Source: Halanaerobium sp. MA284_MarDTE_T2 (lineage in GTDB: Bacteria > Bacillota > Halanaerobiia > Halanaerobiales > Halanaerobiaceae). Taken from it: DNA of 64,000 nt. Shown here piece after piece: positions 36,602 to 46,586 of this stretch. Under the pieces are notes generated by a model. That model saw only the letters and a program-made list of their open reading frames with translations. It was not told the origin of the DNA and did no database searches. Location of the stretch: assembly GCF_003337245.1 (NCBI RefSeq), contig NZ_QPJE01000004.1:62001-126000 (forward strand), written 5' to 3'. Within the stretch, counting starts at the first letter, position 1. Every line of letters begins with the position of its first letter. The position numbers were made by a program, and so were the translations under genes.

Positions 36602-37480
36602 ATGCCAGATTTCTGGACACACATGATTTCAGGACAAAAAGTAATTAAAGAGCTTGAAAATGATAATTTTAGAAATATATTGTACAGTGAAATGAGCTGG
36701 TATAATTTCGGCTGTCAGGGTCCTGATTTTCTTTTTTTTAATAATTTTTTACCATGGGAAGAAGAAAGTAGTGGTTTAAAAGCAGCAGAAGTAATGCACC
36801 AGCAGAAAACAAAAGTAATGCTGAAAAAACTAATTGATTACTGCAAAAATATTTATAATAATGAACAAATAGGAGAGAAAACCTCAAAGAAACTGCTGGC
36901 ATATACAGCAGGGTTTCTGCTGCACTATTCACTTGATATGAAGGTACATCCTTTTGTCTATGCCCATGATGGGGAAGGTGACAGACATAAAAGAATAGAG
37001 ATGAGCCTTGATATTTATCTTGTAAAAAAAGAATGGGATACAGGAGCTGATTTTTTAAAGCCGACCGATTATATTGATCTTGGTGATAGGCTTCCAATTC
37101 AAATAGAAGAATTATACAGCTATCTGCTCAGCACTGTTTTTAATTATAGTGACAAAATTGATTTTCTGCAGAAATCATATCTTGATTTCAAGAAATTCCA
37201 TAATATATTTTACAGCCCTTTTAAATTTAAGTATATAATTTTTAAACTGCTTAATCTTTTTGTAAAAGAAGATCTTTCTCTCTACAGCTACAGTGAAAAG
37301 TCAAATAATGAAATATTAGATGAAGAAGATTACAGAGTCTTTTATCAGCTTTTTGAAGCAGGTATCAGACAGGGAACCGAACTGCTAAATTTATTTTATC
37401 AATATCTGAACTCAGGAGTAGAATTTGAAATTTTGCAGGAAAAACTTCCAGCAATTAATTTCTTGGGAAGAAAAATATAA
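36602..37480 (+). CDS. Zinc-dependent phospholipase C-like protein
   Basis: A 292-residue protein whose N-terminus PDFWTHMISGQKVIKEL, then FGCQGPDFLFFN, and TAGFLLHYSLDMKVHPFVYA supply the His/Asp zinc ligands of the zinc-dependent phospholipase C / S1-P1 nuclease fold. There is no signal peptide, so it appears cytoplasmic. Such proteins are common in Firmicutes and their true substrate is usually unknown. The ATG follows AAAGGAAG. It is monocistronic by spacing. Confidence 0.8.
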   Translation: MPDFWTHMISGQKVIKELENDNFRNILYSEMSWYNFGCQGPDFLFFNNFLPWEEESSGLKAAEVMHQQKTKVMLKKLIDYCKNIYNNEQIGEKTSKKLLAYTAGFLLHYSLDMKVHPFVYAHDGEGDRHKRIEMSLDIYLVKKEWDTGADFLKPTDYIDLGDRLPIQIEELYSYLLSTVFNYSDKIDFLQKSYLDFKKFHNIFYSPFKFKYIIFKLLNLFVKEDLSLYSYSEKSNNEILDEEDYRVFYQLFEAGIRQGTELLNLFYQYLNSGVEFEILQEKLPAINFLGRKI

Positions 37481-37661
37481 AAAATAAGTATAATAAAGGA
37501 TTTTTAGAACATATCTTGAATAAAAAATTAATATGAGTCGACTGCTGTTATAGAATGGTTCAGGCGACAATTTTATATGCAGAGAGGGGTGAATACTAAA
37601 ATTGTGCTAAAAAGCAGGGTGATAAGTAAGAAAGAAAAAATTTTTGGAGGTGTTTTTAACA

Positions 37662-39200
37662 TTGATAGACGAGAGAGAAATGAGTAATGAGAAAGAGTCT
37701 ATGTTTTATAGATTTTTAAGTTTTGTTGAGAGAATAGGAAATAAATTACCTCACCCATTTACACTATTTGTTATTTTAACTGTTCTGATGGTTTTAGTAT
37801 CTTTTGTCACAGGAATAGCAGGAATACAAGTCACACATCCAACAGATGGATCTAATGTCAGCGCCAGAAATTTGCTGAGTGGTGAAGGAATAGAATATAT
37901 GATACTAAATTTGATCAGCAATTTTACCGGATTTAGGCCACTGGGTCTGGTTTTAGGGATGATGCTTGGTATAGGTCTTGCTGAAAAAGCCGGACTTATG
38001 TCAGCATTTATGAAAAAGTTCATGTTAGGTGCTCCAGAAAAACTGCTTCTGGGTGCTATATTTCTTATTGGTATCTGTGGGAATATAGCCTCTGATGCAG
38101 CTGTTATTATTGTTCCTCCACTTGCGGGTGCTATATTTTATGGAACTAAAAGAAATCCTCTTGTTGGTATAGCTGCAGGATATGCGGCTGCTAGTGCTGG
38201 TTTTACCGCCAATCTCCTTATTGCAGGTACAGATGCACTGCTGGCAGGTATTACCGAAGAAGCCGCTCAGTCCATGCAGGCAGGGATAACAATTTCTCCT
38301 GCTGTTAACTATTATTTTATGGTTGTTTCTACCTTTGTACTTACAGTTGTAGGTGCATGGGTCACACAGAAGTTTGTTGAACCTCAGGCGGGAGAATATG
38401 TTGCAGAACAGGAGATTGAAGATGATGGAGATTTAAGTGTTTCAGATCAGCAGAGTAAAGGACTTAAAAATGCTGGAATTGTAACAGTTTTGTACTGGGC
38501 TTTAGTTGTTGCAGCTATAATACCACAGGGATCTCCCCTTAGAGGGCCTGGTGGAAGTTTAATCCCGTCCACCTTTCTCAGCGGAATAGTACCATTTATT
38601 TTATTCTGGTTTATAGCAATCGGTATTGCTTATGGTAAAACAGTTGGAACAATAAAATCGGAAGCAGATGTACCCAGGTTGATGGGAGAAGCCATAAAAG
38701 ACATGGCAGGATATATAGTGCTTGTTTTTATTATTGCTCAGTTTGTAAGTTACTTTAACTGGACAAATCTTGGTATGATCCTTGCCGTAAAAATGGCAGA
38801 TCTGCTTGAAATCTTCAACTTTACTGGATTCCCGATGGTGGTAGGAGTAATAGCAGTTAGTATGTTTATTAACTTATTTATCGGCAGTGGTTCTGCAAAA
38901 TGGGCCCTGCTGTCACCGGTTTTTGTGCCGATGTTTATGATGCTCGATCATTCACCGGCATTTGCTCAGCTTGCTTACAGAATTGGAGATTCTACCACAA
39001 ATGCAATAACACCACTGTTTCCATATTTCCCGATAGTGCTTGGATTTATGAAAAGATATGATGAAGATAGTGGAATTGGTACAGTGATATCCTATATTAT
39101 GCCATATACTATAGCATTTGGGGTTGTCTGGATTATACTGCTGGCCATCTGGTATTTCGCAGATCTACCTATTGGTCCAGGAGCAGGTATTTTTCTTTAA
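37662..39200 (+). CDS. AbgT family transporter (p-aminobenzoyl-glutamate-type)
   Basis: About 512 residues with about 12 membrane segments. RIGNKLPHPFTLFVILTVLM, LGMMLGIGLAEKAGLMSAFM, GNIASDAAVIIVPPLAGAIF and FINLFIGSGSAKWALLSPVF are diagnostic AbgT motifs. The likely start is TTG at 37662, 9 nt after GGAGGTG; an ATG at 37680 is also possible. AbgT proteins import p-aminobenzoyl-glutamate or export antimetabolites. Two M20 amidohydrolases that could cleave the imported dipeptide-like compound follow downstream. Confidence 0.9.
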   Translation: MIDEREMSNEKESMFYRFLSFVERIGNKLPHPFTLFVILTVLMVLVSFVTGIAGIQVTHPTDGSNVSARNLLSGEGIEYMILNLISNFTGFRPLGLVLGMMLGIGLAEKAGLMSAFMKKFMLGAPEKLLLGAIFLIGICGNIASDAAVIIVPPLAGAIFYGTKRNPLVGIAAGYAAASAGFTANLLIAGTDALLAGITEEAAQSMQAGITISPAVNYYFMVVSTFVLTVVGAWVTQKFVEPQAGEYVAEQEIEDDGDLSVSDQQSKGLKNAGIVTVLYWALVVAAIIPQGSPLRGPGGSLIPSTFLSGIVPFILFWFIAIGIAYGKTVGTIKSEADVPRLMGEAIKDMAGYIVLVFIIAQFVSYFNWTNLGMILAVKMADLLEIFNFTGFPMVVGVIAVSMFINLFIGSGSAKWALLSPVFVPMFMMLDHSPAFAQLAYRIGDSTTNAITPLFPYFPIVLGFMKRYDEDSGIGTVISYIMPYTIAFGVVWIILLAIWYFADLPIGPGAGIFL

Positions 39201-39212
39201 TTATTAGTATAA

Positions 39213-39245
39213 AGGCAGGGATTTATTTCCCTGCCTGTTTTAAGT
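39213..39245 (+). terminator. Intrinsic terminator after the AbgT gene
   Basis: AGGCAGGG and CCCTGCCT form an 8-bp stem with an 8-nt AT loop, followed by GTTTTAAG. It probably only attenuates, because the functionally linked M20 genes lie 55 bp downstream with no obvious separate promoter. Confidence 0.75.
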
Positions 39246-39299
39246 AATCAAGGTGAATTTTAACTGTCTTTATTTTTTCAAAAAAAGGAGGTAGATTTT

Positions 39300-40496
39300 T
39301 TGTCTGCTAAAGAACTTAATGAGATGATTGTAGAAAAAGTAAACTCTTTGGAAAATTGGATGATTGAAATAAGAAGAGATATACACCGGCACCCAGAGCC
39401 AAGCCGCAGTGAGTTCAGAACTTCTAAAAAGGTAGAAGATATACTAAAAGATCTTGGTGTTGAAGTTAAAACTGGATTTTATAATACAGGTTTAACAGGT
39501 CTTATCAGAGGAAAGAAAAAAGGGAGGACACTTGCTTTTAGATTTGACATGGATGCACTTGAGATGGATGAAGAAACAGGGCTGGATTTTGCTTCTAAAA
39601 ATGAAGGTGTTATGCATGCCTGTGGTCATGATGGTCATACTGCAGTGGGGCTGGCCTTGGCAAAAATTCTGGTGGATTTCAAAGAGGAGATAAATGGGAA
39701 TATTAAACTGATCTTTCAGCCAGCCGAAGAAGATGCACCACACGGTGGAGGAGCTAAATATATGATTCAGGAAGGTGTGCTCAAAGATCCGGATGTTTCT
39801 GCTGCTGTTGGAATTCACCTCTGGCCTGCACTGAAGCTGGGAGAAATCGGAGCAAAAACAGGGCCAATGATGGCAGCTTCAGATCCCATAACAGTTGAAG
39901 TAACCGGAAAAGGTGCCCATGCATCACTTCCCAATCTGGGTATTGACCCAGTTGTGGCTGCTGCACAGATCGTTAATAATCTCCAGACAATTGTCAGCAG
40001 AAATGTAGATCCTTTTGAACAGGCTGTGGTTACAATTGGTAAATTTATTGGTGGTACACGTTATAATACAATTCCGGGAAGAGTCAACTTAGAAGGAACT
40101 GTGCGGACATTTAACGAAGAGGTCAGAGATAAGGTAGAAAAAAGAATTAAACAAATTTGCGAAAAAACTGCTGAAGCAATGGGAGCATCAGCTGAGGTTG
40201 ATTACAGCAGAGGCTATCCACCTACAGTAAATGATGAAAAAATGGTGAATCTGGCCGCCCGTTCTGCCAGAGATATTCTTGGGGAAGATGCTTTTGTGGA
40301 TATAGATAGACCGGCTCCAGGTGGAGAAGATTTTGCATATTTCACAAAAGAAATTCCTTCAGTATATATGTGGCTTGGCTATTCGGAGGAAGATAAAGAA
40401 ATATTTCCACCTCACAGTCCTAAATATAATTTTAACGAAAAAGCACTTTCTTATGGTGTTAGAGTGCTGAGCAGAATTGCATTAAATTGGAGATGA
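39300..40496 (+). CDS. M20 family amidohydrolase (hippurate hydrolase/AbgA-like)
   Basis: A 398-residue M20D metallopeptidase. IRRDIHRHPEPSRSEFRTSK, FRFDMDALEMDEETGLDF, HACGHDGHTAVGLALAKIL (zinc-binding Cys/His), IFQPAEEDAPHGGGAKYMIQ (catalytic Glu) and HASLPNLGIDPVVAAAQIV are all present. These enzymes hydrolyse N-acyl or N-aminobenzoyl amino acids. The start is TTG behind AAAGGAGG. The second M20 gene begins 6 bp after the stop. Confidence 0.93.
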   Translation: MSAKELNEMIVEKVNSLENWMIEIRRDIHRHPEPSRSEFRTSKKVEDILKDLGVEVKTGFYNTGLTGLIRGKKKGRTLAFRFDMDALEMDEETGLDFASKNEGVMHACGHDGHTAVGLALAKILVDFKEEINGNIKLIFQPAEEDAPHGGGAKYMIQEGVLKDPDVSAAVGIHLWPALKLGEIGAKTGPMMAASDPITVEVTGKGAHASLPNLGIDPVVAAAQIVNNLQTIVSRNVDPFEQAVVTIGKFIGGTRYNTIPGRVNLEGTVRTFNEEVRDKVEKRIKQICEKTAEAMGASAEVDYSRGYPPTVNDEKMVNLAARSARDILGEDAFVDIDRPAPGGEDFAYFTKEIPSVYMWLGYSEEDKEIFPPHSPKYNFNEKALSYGVRVLSRIALNWR

Positions 40497-40502
40497 TATC
40501 TT

Positions 40503-41798
40503 ATGTATGATAATCAGGCTAAGTGGGAAGAACTGGAAAAGAAAATCATAAAATACAGGCGTGATTTTCATAAATATGCTGAAACAGGATGGACTGAATT
40601 TAGAACTGCATCCCGTGCTGCTGCCTATTTAGATAAACTCGGTTATGATATTAAATATGGAAGAGAAGTTTTTGGCGAGAAGAGCAGAATGGGGCTGCCT
40701 GGCGAAGAAGATTTGGAAAAACACTATCAGAGAGCTATCAAACAGGGAGCAGAAGAAGAATATGTTCAGGCTATGAAGGGTGGTTTTACAGGTGTTGTTG
40801 CTGAACTGGATAATGGTGCTGGCCCGGTAACAGCATTTCGATTTGACATGGATGCTGTAGATATAACAGAGAGTACTAATGAAGACCACTTACCTTTTAA
40901 AGAAGGTTTTGCTTCTGTAAACGAAAATGCCATGCATGCCTGTGGACATGACGGCCACACTTCTATTGGACTTGGACTGGCTGAAGTTTTGATGAACAAT
41001 AGAGAAAAATTTTCCGGCAAGATAAAACTTATATTTCAGCCTGCAGAAGAAGGTGTTAGAGGAGCAAAATCAATGGCTGAATCTGGTATTGTTGATGATG
41101 TAGATTTTATTTTTGGTCTGCATCTTGGACTTGAAGCTGATTCGGGGGGAGAACTTTACCCTGGCAGTGAAGGATTTCTTGCTACTTCGAAATTTGATGC
41201 ATTTTTTTCTGGAAGACCGGCTCATGCAGGGGCAAAACCGGAAGAAGGAAAAAATGCTTTACTTGCTGCAGCAAATGCAGCTTTGAACCTTCATGCCATT
41301 TCCCGCAGTAGTAAAGGAGTAACAAGAATTAATGTTGGCAAAATGAAAGCAGGATCAGGGAGAAATGTTATAGCATCTGATGCTCATCTTGTTATAGAAA
41401 GCAGGGGAGCAAGTTCTGAACTGAATAATTATATTTATGATAATGCGATAAGGATTTTAGAATCATCGGCGCATATGTATGATCTTCAAATTGAAGTTAA
41501 AGCAATGGGTGGTGCGGAAAGTGGAGAAAGTGATGAGGAATTAATAAAAGCAGTTAAAAATGCAGCCTTAAATATAAAAGTCTTCGAAAAAGTACATAAT
41601 GAGAAAATGAATCTGGGAGGGAGTGAGGATTTCACTTATTTCCTTAAAAGGGTTGAACAGAGAGGTGGGAAAGGCTGCTATATTGCTCTTGGTACAGATC
41701 TTAAGGGAGGGCACCACACCAGGAAATTTGATATTGGTGAACAGGACTTGATTAACGGAGTTAAACTTCTTTCAGCTTTAATTCTGGAACTAACTTAA
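40503..41798 (+). CDS. M20 family amidohydrolase, AbgA-like with insertion
   Basis: A 431-residue paralogue of the preceding gene. It has RRDFHKYAETGWTEFRTASR, FRFDMDAVDITESTNEDHLP, HACGHDGHTSIGLGLAEVL, IFQPAEEGVRGAKSMAE and GRPAHAGAKPEEGKNALLAA. A charged insertion of about 35 residues (GEKSRMGLPGEEDLEKHYQR and following) lies between the first helix and the metal site, as in AbgA of p-aminobenzoyl-glutamate hydrolase. In Escherichia coli AbgA and AbgB form a heterodimer next to AbgT. The same grouping here supports that role, though the substrate is inference. Confidence 0.9.
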   Translation: MYDNQAKWEELEKKIIKYRRDFHKYAETGWTEFRTASRAAAYLDKLGYDIKYGREVFGEKSRMGLPGEEDLEKHYQRAIKQGAEEEYVQAMKGGFTGVVAELDNGAGPVTAFRFDMDAVDITESTNEDHLPFKEGFASVNENAMHACGHDGHTSIGLGLAEVLMNNREKFSGKIKLIFQPAEEGVRGAKSMAESGIVDDVDFIFGLHLGLEADSGGELYPGSEGFLATSKFDAFFSGRPAHAGAKPEEGKNALLAAANAALNLHAISRSSKGVTRINVGKMKAGSGRNVIASDAHLVIESRGASSELNNYIYDNAIRILESSAHMYDLQIEVKAMGGAESGESDEELIKAVKNAALNIKVFEKVHNEKMNLGGSEDFTYFLKRVEQRGGKGCYIALGTDLKGGHHTRKFDIGEQDLINGVKLLSALILELT

Positions 41799-42014
41799 AA
41801 TATATCTCCTTATTATACATTTTGCAGGCAGATTTGCCACTTAATAATAGATAAAAAATAAGTATAATAAATTAAAGGTAAACTAATTTGAAATATATTT
41901 TGATATATATGATGAAGGGATTTTTTGTTTTCTGTTGAACATTATTAATAAATGCGGAAATTTAAAAGAATATTAAATATACACGGAAATAAATAGATCT
42001 AAGAGGAGGATAAA

Positions 42015-42917
42015 ATGAAAAAGGTTATATTTGATTGTGATAACACACTGGGACTAAAAAAGAAAGAAGTTGATGACGGACTGGCTTTTCTTTTTCTCCT
42101 CGGCAGAAAGGACATAGATCTGATGGGTATCAGCAGTGTTTTTGGCAATAGTTCTCTAAACAGAACTTTTGAAGTCACTGAAAAAATGCTTCAGGATTTT
42201 TCTTTAAAAGGCAGAATTCCGCATTTGAAGGGAGCAGAAGGACCAGGAGATTTTGATACAGAAGCAGCTGATTTTATGGCTGAAAAAGCAGCTGAAAACA
42301 AAGGAGAAATAACAATTATTGCAGCAGGCGCACTTACAAATTTGTATACTGCCTGGAAAAAAGACAGCAATTTTTTTAAAAATGTAAAAGAAATTATTGT
42401 TATGGGTGGTACAACAGATCCTCTCAATATTAGCAGTGAGATAATTCCCGAATTAAACCTGTCCTGTGACCCTGAGGCAGCCGAAAAAGTTTTGCAAGCA
42501 GATGTACCGGTTGCACTGATGACCGGTAATCTCTGTCTGGCGGCAAGATTTGGGGAAAAATCATGGCACCGAGTTGGTCGTTCACAGAATAAGCCTGTGC
42601 GTGCATATATAAAAGATAAAATTTCAGACTGGTACCAGTATTCGTCAGAAATAATTGGTCTGTCTGGATTTTATATGTGGGATGTTGTACCTGCAGTTTA
42701 TATGATAGCCCCAGAACTGTTTTTGTATAATAAGTGTAAGTTGGTCTCTACAGCGGAAGATCTTAAAAATGGCAGGATCAAAACAGAAAAAACAGATGGT
42801 AAGCTTGCAGATGCTGCGGTTATAAACCTTCCGTCAACAATAATTGATACAAAAAGATTTAAAGATATTATTTTTGCAGCCTGGGATAATATAGAAATTG
42901 TTCCAGAGGGTTATTAA
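42015..42917 (+). CDS. Nucleoside hydrolase (IunH family)
   Basis: A 300-residue protein. The start FDCDNTLGLKKKEVDDGLAF is a variant of the DxDxxxDD calcium-binding motif of nucleoside hydrolases. IIAAGALTNLYTAWKKD, EIIVMGGTT and ELNLSCDPEAAEKVLQADVP are further family motifs. MWDVVPAVYMIAPELF replaces the usual D-H near the end with D alone in that stretch. It would release the base from ribonucleosides. The spacing in the first motif is unusual, so the specificity or metal site may differ. A strong terminator follows the stop. Confidence 0.85.
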   Translation: MKKVIFDCDNTLGLKKKEVDDGLAFLFLLGRKDIDLMGISSVFGNSSLNRTFEVTEKMLQDFSLKGRIPHLKGAEGPGDFDTEAADFMAEKAAENKGEITIIAAGALTNLYTAWKKDSNFFKNVKEIIVMGGTTDPLNISSEIIPELNLSCDPEAAEKVLQADVPVALMTGNLCLAARFGEKSWHRVGRSQNKPVRAYIKDKISDWYQYSSEIIGLSGFYMWDVVPAVYMIAPELFLYNKCKLVSTAEDLKNGRIKTEKTDGKLADAAVINLPSTIIDTKRFKDIIFAAWDNIEIVPEGY

Positions 42918-42944
42918 AAAGAGTCGGGATTCCGGCTCTTTTTT
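42915..42944 (+). terminator. Intrinsic terminator after the nucleoside hydrolase gene
   Basis: AAAAAGAG(T)CGG and CCG(G)CTCTTTTTT form a stem with one internal mismatch around GATT, ending in a T-run. A classic rho-independent terminator. Confidence 0.85.
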
Positions 42945-43109
42945 CTTTACGTTAATTTCAATTTCTGTTATACTTAAAAATAAAATAAAAAAATCATGGG
43001 GGTGAAAAAACTAATAAACAATTAAAATAGTGTCTGGTTGAGGGAAAAGAAAGGCAAATTTAGCAGGATATTTATAAAATTAAAATGAGAAGTTAGGAGT
43101 GAGTAATTG

Positions 43110-44612
43110 ATGAAAAAGTTAATAATTTTATTAATTGTTTTAAGTATCAGTTTTTCTCTGACTGCAGCAGCACCACAGAATGGGGGTACACTGATTGTTG
43201 GACTTGATGATGACCCACCAATGCTGGATCCACACATGTCAACAACCAGAGTGGACAGACAGGTTTTTATGAGTTTATATGACAGCCTGCTGAAACTTGA
43301 TCCTGAACTAAATATTAAACCAGGACTGGCAGAAGATTGGGAAATAAGTGAGGATGGTACAAAATATATTTTTTATCTTCGCGATAATGTGGTTTTTCAT
43401 GACGGAACAGATTTTGACGCAGAAGCAGTTAAATTTAATTTTGAAAGAATGCTTGATCCAGAACTTGGTTCTCCACGTAAAAGTGATCTGGATTTAATTG
43501 AAGAAATAGAGGTGGTTGACGAATATACAATCAGCCTTAAACTTTCTAAAGCATATGTCCCATTTTTGAGTACACTAACTGATAGAGCAGGAATGATGAT
43601 TTCTCCAGCGGCTCTGGAAAAATATGGAGAAAACTTTCCGTCCCATCCTGTTGGCACAGGTCCTTTTAAATTTGTAGAAAGAGAAATGCAGGACAGGATA
43701 GTTTTAGAAAAAAATGAAAATTACTGGCAGGAAGGCCTTCCCTATCTGGATAAAGTTATTTATAAACCATTTACTGATGGTAATGTGAGGCTTGTAAATT
43801 TAACTTCAGGAGAGCTGGATTTGATAGATGAAGTTCCACCCAAAGATATAGAAAAATTAGCCGAAGATGACAGTATAAAAGTCAGCACAGTTAGTGGACT
43901 TGGATTTCAGGGAATCTGGATCAATAAAGCTGTAGAACCTTTCAGCAGTGATGCACTGACACAGGCACTAAATTACAGTATTAACCGTGATGCAATAGTG
44001 AATGTTGTTTTTGGAGAAGCAGCATTTCCGGCCCACAGCCCCTTTCCTCCTGGAACATCAGTACATGATGAGAGCAGAGAAGTGGTTCAGGTTAACACTG
44101 AAAAAGCAAAAGAACTGCTTAAAGAAGCTGGAAAAGCAGATGGATATGAATTTAATATGCTTGTATCACCAGAACCTACTGCAAAACAGACTGCACAGCT
44201 GATTCAGTCTATGGCTTCACAGGTAAGAATAAAAGTTAATATTGAACTGCTGGAATTTGGTACTCTGATAGACCGCCTTATGGCTACAAACTATCAGGCT
44301 GTTTTAGTTGGCTGGAGTGGAAGAGTAGATCCTGATGGAAACACCTATAGATTTTTCCACAGTGAAGGTTCAATGAATCAGAGCAATTATTCCAATCCAG
44401 AGGTAGATAAACTGCTTGATGCTGCCAGAATAGAAAGTGATCCAGCAAAAAGAAAAGAATTATATGGAAAGGTAGTAGAATATCTGGATAAAGAACTTCC
44501 ATATATATTTGTATATCACCCTAAAGAACTAAAAGCACACAAAAATAGAGTAAATGGATTTACACCATATCCTGACGGTCTTATGAGGCTGCATGAAGTT
44601 TGGGTAGATTAA
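43110..44612 (+). CDS. Peptide/oligopeptide-type ABC transporter substrate-binding protein (family 5)
   Basis: A 500-residue exported protein with a signal peptide (KKLIILLIVLSISFSLTAAA) and no lipobox. Motifs: GGTLIVGLDDDPPMLDPHMS, GLAEDWEISEDGTKYIFYLR, VVFHDGTDFDAEAVKFNFER and HPVGTGPFKFVERE. The family binds peptides, glutathione, nickel chelates or sugars; the exact ligand cannot be read. The ATG at 43110 immediately follows an in-frame TTG and sits behind TAGGAG. Two permease genes follow but no ATPase genes. Confidence 0.92.
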   Translation: MKKLIILLIVLSISFSLTAAAPQNGGTLIVGLDDDPPMLDPHMSTTRVDRQVFMSLYDSLLKLDPELNIKPGLAEDWEISEDGTKYIFYLRDNVVFHDGTDFDAEAVKFNFERMLDPELGSPRKSDLDLIEEIEVVDEYTISLKLSKAYVPFLSTLTDRAGMMISPAALEKYGENFPSHPVGTGPFKFVEREMQDRIVLEKNENYWQEGLPYLDKVIYKPFTDGNVRLVNLTSGELDLIDEVPPKDIEKLAEDDSIKVSTVSGLGFQGIWINKAVEPFSSDALTQALNYSINRDAIVNVVFGEAAFPAHSPFPPGTSVHDESREVVQVNTEKAKELLKEAGKADGYEFNMLVSPEPTAKQTAQLIQSMASQVRIKVNIELLEFGTLIDRLMATNYQAVLVGWSGRVDPDGNTYRFFHSEGSMNQSNYSNPEVDKLLDAARIESDPAKRKELYGKVVEYLDKELPYIFVYHPKELKAHKNRVNGFTPYPDGLMRLHEVWVD

Positions 44613-44760
44613 CTGAGATTGTTTTGCTTAAAAATAAAGTGATATAAAAACAGAGTAAAACTGGATTTGCAGGCTATATTTAGTATTTGTCAATAATAAA
44701 CCGAGTTAAATAAACCGAGTTATGTATAAACTAAATTAAGTTGAGTATAGGAGTAGATTT

Positions 44761-45714
44761 ATGAGTAGATATTTAATACAGAGAATAATAATGATGATAC
44801 CTGTTTTATTACTTGTTACAGTACTGATTTTTTCGCTAATACACTTAACTCCAGGAGATCCTGCCCTGATGATGCTGGGGCAGGAGGCCTCTCCTGAGGC
44901 ACTGGAGGCACTGCGTGCCAGAATGGGACTTGACCGCCCTCTGGTTGTTCAGTATTTCAGCTGGCTAAAAAATGTGGTCAAAGGTGATCTTGGAACTTCT
45001 ATCAGAGACAACCGCAGTGTAGCAGAAGCAATATTTAAAAAAATACCCATCACTTTAGAACTTGCACTTTTAGGTATTTTAATATCCATTGTGATTGCTA
45101 TACCGGCAGGTATTATTTCTGCCGTAAAAAAAGGTACGGTTTTTGATTATTCCAGTACCCTGATAGCACTTGGAGGTATATCTATGCCCAGTTTTTGGGT
45201 GGGCATTTTGCTAATATATCTTTTTGCTGTTCAATTTAAAATTCTACCACCATCTGGTTATATTTCTCCATTTGAAGATTTATCACAGAATTTAAAACTG
45301 ATGATTATGCCTTCACTTTCTCTCGGCATAAGAATGGCTGCTGTGACAATGAGAATGATGCGCTCCAGCCTGCTGAATGTGCTTCAGTCAGATTATGTTA
45401 GAACTGCAGCGGCCAAAGGACTTCCCGAATTTGTTGTTATATTAAAACATGCTGTCAGAAATTCACTTATTTCTGTAGTAACGGTTATTGGCCTGCAGAT
45501 GTCAGCTTTTTTAGGTGGAGCTGTAATTACAGAGCAGATTTTTGCTATACCTGGATTTGGCAGGCTGGTTGTTCAGTCTATCTTTAATCGTGATTTCCCG
45601 ATGCTGCAGGGTTCAATTTTAATAATGGCGATAATGGTTATTTTTGTTAATTTGGCAGTTGATATAACTTATTCCTTCCTTGATCCAAGAATATCTATTG
45701 GAGGTGGGGAATAA
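44761..45714 (+). CDS. Peptide-type ABC transporter permease (DppB-like)
   Basis: A 317-residue permease with six membrane segments. The N-terminus SRYLIQRIIMMIPVLLLVTV, LTPGDPALMMLGQEASPEAL and the EAA loop RTAAAKGLPEFVVILKHAVR followed by GGAVITEQIFAIPGFGRLVV are typical of DppB/GsiC. It ends on the first base of the next permease. Direct repeats (AAACCGAGTTA twice, 15 bp apart, 44698-44723) precede the gene. Confidence 0.92.
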   Translation: MSRYLIQRIIMMIPVLLLVTVLIFSLIHLTPGDPALMMLGQEASPEALEALRARMGLDRPLVVQYFSWLKNVVKGDLGTSIRDNRSVAEAIFKKIPITLELALLGILISIVIAIPAGIISAVKKGTVFDYSSTLIALGGISMPSFWVGILLIYLFAVQFKILPPSGYISPFEDLSQNLKLMIMPSLSLGIRMAAVTMRMMRSSLLNVLQSDYVRTAAAKGLPEFVVILKHAVRNSLISVVTVIGLQMSAFLGGAVITEQIFAIPGFGRLVVQSIFNRDFPMLQGSILIMAIMVIFVNLAVDITYSFLDPRISIGGGE

Positions 45715-46532
45715 TGTGGAATAAATTTAAAAGAAACAAACTTGCTTTAATTGCAGCAGCTGTCATATTTTTGGAAGTACTGCTGGCTATATTTGCTCCA
45801 CTTATTGCACCATATGATCCGCGTGAGCCAGATTATGTAAATTTTCTTAAAGGTCCGGGAGAAAATCACCTGCTGGGTACCGATGATTTAGGCAGAGATG
45901 TGTTCAGCAGACTTATTTATGGGATTCGTGTTTCTCTGTCTGCAGGATTAATTTCTGTCTTGATTGCTCTAGCGGTTGGTATTCCCATCGGCTTAATTGC
46001 TGGTTATTACAGGGGATTTCTAGATGAATTTGTGATTATGAGATTTACAGATGCAATGATGTCTCTTCCTTCACTTGTTCTGGCCCTGGCTCTGAGTGCC
46101 ATTATGGGAGCAGGTTTAAAAAATGCAATGATAGCTATTGGTATCATATTTACACCTAGGTATATAAGACTTGTAAGAGGGGAAGTTCTTTCTATTAAAG
46201 AAGCACAGTTTGTTGAGGCAGCAAAATCACTGGGTATGTCAGATATCAGAATTTTATTTAAGCATATTTTACCCAATATTATGAGTCCAATTCTGGTTCA
46301 GGCAACTCTGAGTATTGCATCAGGTATAATTGTAGAAGCAAGCCTGAGTTATCTGGGGCTGGGTACACAGCCGCCTATTCCAAGCTGGGGAACTATGCTG
46401 AGTACCGGACAGGGCTATCTGGATCAGGCACCGTGGATTGCACTTTCTTCCGGTATGGCAATCTTTATTTCAGTACTTGCCTTTAATTTGATGGGAGATG
46501 GATTAAGAGATATGCTGGACCCCAAAATATAA
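45714..46532 (+). CDS. Peptide-type ABC transporter permease (DppC-like)
   Basis: A 272-residue permease with the DppC N-terminus FKRNKLALIAAAVIFLEVLL, HLLGTDDLGRDVFSRLIYGI, the EAA loop FVEAAKSLGMSDIRILFKHI and SYLGLGTQPPIPSWGTMLST. It pairs with the preceding DppB-like subunit. The ATPases that should energise them are absent, since the next gene is a CsoR-type regulator, so the complex must borrow ATPases encoded elsewhere. Confidence 0.92.
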   Translation: MWNKFKRNKLALIAAAVIFLEVLLAIFAPLIAPYDPREPDYVNFLKGPGENHLLGTDDLGRDVFSRLIYGIRVSLSAGLISVLIALAVGIPIGLIAGYYRGFLDEFVIMRFTDAMMSLPSLVLALALSAIMGAGLKNAMIAIGIIFTPRYIRLVRGEVLSIKEAQFVEAAKSLGMSDIRILFKHILPNIMSPILVQATLSIASGIIVEASLSYLGLGTQPPIPSWGTMLSTGQGYLDQAPWIALSSGMAIFISVLAFNLMGDGLRDMLDPKI

Positions 46533-46586
46533 TTTAATTATCATATATTATTTAAGGTAACGAAAAAACCCAAAAGAGGTGTTAGT

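Noticed and set aside
37481-37661. Leader before the AbgT gene examined for a T-box or riboswitch
   Set aside because: There is no AGGGTGGNACCGCG-like motif and no terminator/antiterminator pair that I can see.
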